Below are positions 61,013 to 64,000 of a stretch of DNA of 64,000 nucleotides, one piece after another. The notes under the pieces are model-generated. The model had not been told where the DNA came from. It worked only from the letters and a program-made list of their open reading frames with translations, and did no database searches. How positions within the stretch are numbered: the first letter of the stretch is position 1; each line of letters opens with the position of its first letter. The position numbers and the translations under genes were made by a program. The DNA lies in contig NZ_BAABBO010000010.1 of the NCBI RefSeq assembly GCF_039538005.1, forward strand, positions 160,439 to 224,438, given 5' to 3'. The DNA comes from Allohahella marinimesophila (GTDB lineage Bacteria > Pseudomonadota > Gammaproteobacteria > Pseudomonadales > Oleiphilaceae).

Positions 61013-61462
61013 CCGATTGTTATTTGGTCATCCACTCATACCAGGCTAGTCCACTTTGCTGAAAGGCAAGCCAGAGGCTCGTATCTGGATCGAAGCAGCC
61101 GGACAAGGTGGCTACTTAACATCGGGACGCTACTACTTCAGATAAGCTTAGTCTAGCAAATAGGTGGGCTTCACGATCGGACCCGGAATTAAAAGCGTCT
61201 GCTGGAGGCGAAGGACAAACCGTACACCGCTGGCAGCAGATCAATATCACTACCCATCCAATAACAAAACTTGCCCGCCAAGGTAACGCTTTTCTCAGCG
61301 GCAGCGTGCCGTTGGCGGCTTTTTTGCCAGCAAAGTGCCGCAGAAAAGATGCCCACTGTGCGATATCGCTAGCAGCAACTTGTTACTGATTGAGGCTTCT
61401 CCCCAGCCCAGCGCTTACCCGCTAAGCTGGAAGGCGACCAAGCACTACATGGGAGAAGACTC
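61013..61462. other. Intergenic region, possible attC at 61283-61386
   Basis: No coding sequence I can defend. An outer pair GTAAC (61283) / GTTAC (61386) with a partly pairing inner part resembles an attC site 104 bases long, but the inner stem is poor. A T-run (61319-61325) follows a GGCGGC. The last 60 bases lead into the IS110-type transposase. Confidence 0.35.
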
Positions 61463-62034
61463 ATGAACTTTTACCATAGCACCCACCGCCATTATTGTGG
61501 AATCGATTTGCACGCCCGCAGTCTGTATGTCTGCATCATCGACCAGGCTGGCGAGGTGTTGCTCCACAAGGAAATCAAAGCCCAAGCGGAACCATTACTA
61601 GCCCTGCTCGATCCCTTCCGTGATGACCTGATCGTGGGCGTCGAATGCATGCATTGCTGGTACTGGATCTCTGACCTGTGTGAAGCACATGGCATTCACT
61701 TCATTCTGGGCCACGCGCTCTACATGAAGGCCATCCATGGCGGCAAAACCAAGAACGACCGCATCGACTCCTTCAAGATCGCCATGCTCATGAAGGGCGG
61801 CAATTTCCCGCTGGCCTACGTGTACAAATGAATGCCTGGTGCCCCTGACCTACCGATGGAACGACCGGTCAGGCTGTGGCCCAAAGCCACGTAAGAGAGC
61901 CCCTATATGTGTTTGCTGGGAGTGCCTGACAGCCCCGCGAGACTGACGAAGGAGGCGTTCTCGTTCATGGATTTAGGCTGGCCGCTGGCGCGGCCAAAAC
62001 CACTATTGCCTATTGACCCAGAGAAGACTCATAT
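61453..62034 (+). mobile_element. IS110-type element with internal deletion
   Basis: Begins just before the transposase start at 61463 and ends near 62034. The right part (61832-62034) is non-coding. The 12-base sequence GAGAAGACTCAT occurs at both ends (61453-61464 and 62021-62032) in direct orientation. Ends assigned by eye. Confidence 0.5.
61463..61831 (+). CDS. Truncated IS110-family transposase
   Basis: 122 residues; full-length relatives have about 340. The frame opens HYCGIDLHARSLYVCIID, the first catalytic aspartate of the DEDD fold, with later VGVECMHCWYWISDLCE and the KAIHGGKTKNDRIDSFKIA motif, and then a stop at AYVYK, where the family continues. The C-terminal serine-containing domain is gone, so it cannot transpose. 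Confidence 0.85.
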   Translation: MNFYHSTHRHYCGIDLHARSLYVCIIDQAGEVLLHKEIKAQAEPLLALLDPFRDDLIVGVECMHCWYWISDLCEAHGIHFILGHALYMKAIHGGKTKNDRIDSFKIAMLMKGGNFPLAYVYK

Positions 62035-62044
62035 GTGTTAACTA

Positions 62045-62254
62045 TCACTGCCACTGCAGCTTGAGATCTCTATGCGTAGCTGCGCAATCTCGGAGATACA
62101 GATTTATCAGACTCTGGTAAGGGATGCCCTTCCGCTCAGACATTTGCTTGAAATACTCGACAGTGTCCTCGTCAAGCCGAATGGTGACTTGCTTCTTAAG
62201 CTTCGCAGAATACGGATTGGGCTTGGAGTCAGCGAAGTCATAGTTATCACGCAT
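62045..62254 (-). CDS. brnA: BrnA-family antitoxin (first copy)
   Basis: 69 residues from ATG 62254: NYDFADSKPNPYSAKLKKQV then TIRLDEDTVEYFKQM, the ribbon-helix-helix and helix of BrnA antitoxins. It overlaps the 3' end of the decayed toxin gene by 8 bases, the usual BrnTA order. As its toxin is broken, it may survive as a repressor or anti-toxin of the second BrnT. Confidence 0.85.
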   Translation of the reverse strand: MRDNYDFADSKPNPYSAKLKKQVTIRLDEDTVEYFKQMSERKGIPYQSLINLYLRDCAATHRDLKLQWQ

Positions 62255-62541
62255 GACGGAACCTCTCATATAGTTTTCTTTTACGTTTATCAGCTTTTCG
62301 GGCAGAAATGATCCGAATGCATTCTCGCTCTCTGATGCAGTGACAAACAACCAGCAGTTTTGAGTGGATACTGGTCCCCAGGAGGAGGAGGAGGAAACGA
62401 TCCTCGTCAGGCTCAGAATGATCTGCATCGCTCATCAACCAAACTCGTCAGTAAACACGGTCTTCGTCTCTTTGAAAGAGACGCCATGTTTGCGCAAATT
62501 GGACTCGCTTTTTTCAGCGTCCCATTGGAAGGTCGGATGAT
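62247..62541 (-). pseudogene. brnT: BrnT toxin, frameshifted
   Basis: The N-terminal part, in one frame, reads FQWDAEKSESNLRKHGVSFK then ETKTVFTDEFG before TGATGA at 62437-62432. The rest is in the next frame: SDADHSEPDEDRF, a run of five Leu, GTS, LLVVCH and IRIISARKA. One base inserted at GGTTGATG restores the family. No in-frame ATG, GTG or TTG exists ahead of FQWDAE, so the start codon may also be lost. Confidence 0.8.
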
Positions 62542-62548
62542 GAATAAC

Positions 62549-62570
62549 CTACATTGTACTTACAGTGTAG
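62549..62570. promoter_or_regulatory. Operator-like inverted repeat of the first brnTA
   Basis: CTACATTGTA ct TACAGTGTAG, ten-base arms with one mismatch, lies directly upstream of the decayed toxin. BrnA family proteins repress their own operon through such palindromes. Confidence 0.5.
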
Positions 62571-62594
62571 TGGCATCTCCAGCACTATCTGATA

Positions 62595-62712
62595 GTTAAC
62601 GCTGCCATCATGGGCAAATTGGAGTGTAGTATTTTGTGCAAACATTGAGCGCAGCGAAAGCACAAAATACGGAGTGGAAATTTGTCCCTTGCATGGCCTT
62701 GGTACATTTAGC
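62595..62712. other. attC-like site between cassettes
   Basis: About 118 bases of imperfect inverted repeat: plus-strand GTTAACGCTGCCATCATGGG pairs with the minus-strand GCCATGCAAGGGACAAAT region, and the inner arms ATTTTGTGC / GCACAAAAT pair across a loop with GCGCAGCG. On the minus strand it starts with GCTAAAT, overlapping the antitoxin stop, and ends GCGTTAAC. Extrahelical bases and length fit attC; the core sequence is imperfect (GTTAAC). Confidence 0.5.
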
Positions 62713-62995
62713 TGGCCAGTGCACGGAGAATAACCGCTGGCTCCTTGGCGACAACATTGAGAAGGACGCGTGCTGGACCATGGGGCTGACGGGTTCCCTG
62801 CTCCCAATGACGTAGCGTACCGAGACTAATGCCGAAAGCAGCCGCAAACTCACGCTGCGACATGCCTACTTGGCTACGGATTGCCTTGACGTCGATCGGC
62901 TTGAACTCATGCACAACCGCAGCCACAGGTTTGCCCTGAGCATGCTCAAGCGCTTCTGTAAGTCCAGTAGAGATACTTTTGAATGCTTCACTCAT
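62708..62995 (-). CDS. HTH antitoxin, HigA/NadS type
   Basis: 95 residues with a C-terminal Xre helix-turn-helix (VGMSQREFAAAFGISLGTLR, then HWEQGTRQPHG) preceded by the NadS-like N-terminal helix and DVKAIRSQ. Its start overlaps the toxin stop as ATGA. It neutralises the toxin and represses the operon. Confidence 0.88.
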   Translation of the reverse strand: MSEAFKSISTGLTEALEHAQGKPVAAVVHEFKPIDVKAIRSQVGMSQREFAAAFGISLGTLRHWEQGTRQPHGPARVLLNVVAKEPAVILRALAS

Positions 62996-63330
62996 GGCTT
63001 CAACCCTGCAGCTTGTAAGATCAGTTTGGTGAGTTTGGCGAGCTCATTCCTTTCCGCTTCTGACAGATTCGCTCGTTCATTCTTGCCAAACATCGTCAGA
63101 AGATAGAGGGGCAAGCGCTCATCATGGTAATAATAGATAACGCGAAAGCCGCCACTTTTGCCACCGCCTGGCCGAGCCCATCGCAACTTTCGTATACCGC
63201 CAGCACCTCGAATCAGAACGCCAGACTTCGGAAACTCTGCCAAGTGAGAAATCAAAAGCTGACGCTCCTGCTCTGACAGAAGCGACTGCGATTTGCGTAA
63301 GTATTCTGGAAGTTCCACGACTGTCTGCAT
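62992..63330 (-). CDS. RelE/HigB-family toxin
   Basis: 112 residues resembling the RelE/ParE superfamily (HigB-2 type): ISHLAEFPKSGVLIRGAGGI then RKLRWARPGGGKSGGFRV, and YYYHDERLPLYLLTMFGKNE. These toxins cleave mRNA on the ribosome. Toxin-first order with the antitoxin downstream fits HigBA. An operator palindrome ends nine bases before ATG 63330. Confidence 0.87.
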   Translation of the reverse strand: MQTVVELPEYLRKSQSLLSEQERQLLISHLAEFPKSGVLIRGAGGIRKLRWARPGGGKSGGFRVIYYYHDERLPLYLLTMFGKNERANLSEAERNELAKLTKLILQAAGLKP

Positions 63331-63338
63331 AAGCCATA

Positions 63339-63355
63339 GTAACCCATTGGGTTAC
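63339..63355. promoter_or_regulatory. Palindromic operator of the higBA-like pair
   Basis: GTAACCCA t TGGGTTAC, perfect eight-base arms, nine bases upstream of the toxin start. Position and symmetry match an autorepressor site for the Xre antitoxin. Confidence 0.65.
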
Positions 63356-63383
63356 CTCAGTCTAGACGAACTTATTTTGAAAT

Positions 63384-63439
63384 GTAACGCTCCGCTAATG
63401 TGCGCCGCCTGCGGCGTCACCATTCAGCGGCTTGTTAGC
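63384..63439. other. attC-like recombination site
   Basis: On the minus strand: GCTAACAAGCCGCTGAATGG, a GC-rich hairpin (GACGCCGC / GCGGCGC), then ATTAGCGGAGCGTTAC. R'' CTAACAA pairs with R' GCGTTA, and L'' GCCGCT with L' AGCGG, with unpaired bases as in integron attC sites. The second BrnA reads through it, so its last 14 residues are attC-encoded. Confidence 0.65.
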
Positions 63440-63664
63440 AGCTTCAAGCTGGAGACGTTCGACCAACCACACCTTTATGATCGATTGCCGGGTGACGCCA
63501 ATTCGCGCAGCCTGCCGATCTAACGACTCGACCACCCAGGCTGGGAAATCGACATTTATACGCTTTTGGTTCTGGTTGACACGGCGCGCAGTCGAAAGAT
63601 CGAGATCCTCAATGATATCGTCTTCACCCTCTTCAAACTTTTTATCGAAATCTTTAGCCTTCAT
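63395..63664 (-). CDS. brnA: BrnA-family antitoxin (second copy)
   Basis: 89 residues. Acidic N-terminus (KFEEGEDDIIEDLDLS) and ribbon-helix-helix (RINVDFPAWVVESLDRQAAR, then IGVTRQSIIKVWLVERL). The last 14 residues come from an attC-like site. Overlaps the toxin stop by 11 bases; toxin-first order as in BrnTA. Confidence 0.88.
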   Translation of the reverse strand: MKAKDFDKKFEEGEDDIIEDLDLSTARRVNQNQKRINVDFPAWVVESLDRQAARIGVTRQSIIKVWLVERLQLEAANKPLNGDAAGGAH

Positions 63665-63917
63665 AAACGTCCACCTCTTTTTTACGCGAGCGCCGCACAG
63701 AGATTATCCGAGTCTTTTCGTTTCGGTAGGTGACCACAGCCGACCAATGTTTCTCCCCTATCCGACCGATAAGCAGAAACCTGTCCTCGTCTGCCGACTT
63801 TGCCTGGATTTCGATAAGGTCGGGGTCGTCCCACAGCCTTTGAGCGGACGGAAAATCTATCCCGTGCTTCTCAAGGTTGACTTCACTTTTTGCTGGATCA
63901 AATTCAAACTGGCGCAT
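63654..63917 (-). CDS. brnT: BrnT-family ribonuclease toxin (intact copy)
   Basis: 87 residues: FEFDPAKSEVNLEKHGIDF, then DEDRFLLIGRIGEKHWSAVV and RIISVRRSRKKEVDVYE, the RelE-like BrnT fold with its conserved His, Lys and Arg residues. Likely a stress-responsive ribonuclease. AAGGAA lies upstream of ATG 63917. Confidence 0.9.
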   Translation of the reverse strand: MRQFEFDPAKSEVNLEKHGIDFPSAQRLWDDPDLIEIQAKSADEDRFLLIGRIGEKHWSAVVTYRNEKTRIISVRRSRKKEVDVYEG

Positions 63918-63973
63918 GAGTATAAAATATTCCTTTTCTACTCATACCGCAAGATGCAAAAAGAATGGGTTTG

Positions 63974-64000
63974 ACTGCTAACGAGGCTGTAGAAAAACCA
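63974..64000. other. Partial attC-like site at the window edge
   Basis: On the minus strand GCCTCGTTAGCAGTC, resembling the R' end of an attC from the preceding cassette, directly before the second brnTA unit. The rest lies outside the window. Confidence 0.45.

Noticed and set aside
61057..61138. Short open frame ending AGQGGYLTSGRYYFR
   Set aside because: Looks protein-like but matches no family I recognise, is only 27 codons long and lacks a start.
61283..61386. Third attC site
   Set aside because: Outer GTAAC/GTTAC pair is good but the inner stem is poor; kept as a weak candidate, not as a called site.

Overview
The window reads as chromosome from a free-living gammaproteobacterium, most likely a marine or halotolerant pseudomonad. 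The grounds are moderate GC content, a divergent argP/argO pair, a CPA2 antiporter followed by a tandem universal stress protein, an LctP lactate permease, a DctPQM TRAP transporter, a YbbA/YbbP-type ABC pair, and several chemotaxis and c-di-GMP proteins. This is inference; no rRNA or tRNA gene is present to confirm it.

Layout. 0-16.4 kb is ordinary accessory metabolism and transport: stress protein and antiporter, a ricin-lectin/GH16 beta-glucanase, a DMT exporter, an MCP, lactate permease, Na/Pi and Na/glutamate symporters, a membrane-anchored PQQ sugar dehydrogenase, and argP/argO. 16.4-19.0 kb is a secreted-lipase set (lipase, parvulin-type foldase, Lif-like chaperone). 19.2-30.8 kb is the most interesting region. 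It encodes a curli-like export and surface-assembly locus: a CsgG/HfaB-like lipoprotein pore with a C-terminal DUF4384 domain, three tiny secreted proteins each built of two N/Q/G-rich repeats, a fourth small secreted protein, an OmpA-type protein, a DUF2807 protein, a lipoprotein hydrolase, an autotransporter-type barrel and a caspase-like protein with Sel1 repeats. In the middle of it sits a sigma factor/anti-sigma pair. Four transcription units of this locus share the same promoter-like motif (GTTCAG, 12-13 bases, GTCCATC), which points to one regulon driven by the local sigma factor.

31-43.6 kb holds a PsiE homologue, a B-lectin/cytochrome c fusion, small conserved genes, a MerR/YciI/quinone-reductase group, the YbbA/YbbP ABC system, an amino-acid racemase and an App1-type phosphatase. 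43.6-45.6 kb is a graveyard: fragments of MerR, DHFR-like and TetR genes flank an intact Gfo/Idh/MocA dehydrogenase. 45.6-48.6 kb is the TRAP transporter. 48.6-61 kb has a GST, a double-PAS soluble MCP, a two-gene ATP-grasp ligase plus papain-like protein operon, a diguanylate cyclase with a periplasmic binding protein, a YkgJ protein, a second GST, and a GGDEF-EAL gene carrying both a frameshift and a nonsense codon.

61-64 kb looks like the distal part of a chromosomal integron cassette array. It has three minus-strand toxin-antitoxin cassettes (one decayed BrnTA, a HigBA/RelE-Xre pair and an intact BrnTA) separated by attC-like imperfect palindromes, with an internally deleted IS110-type element at the end. 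The array appears to continue beyond the right edge.
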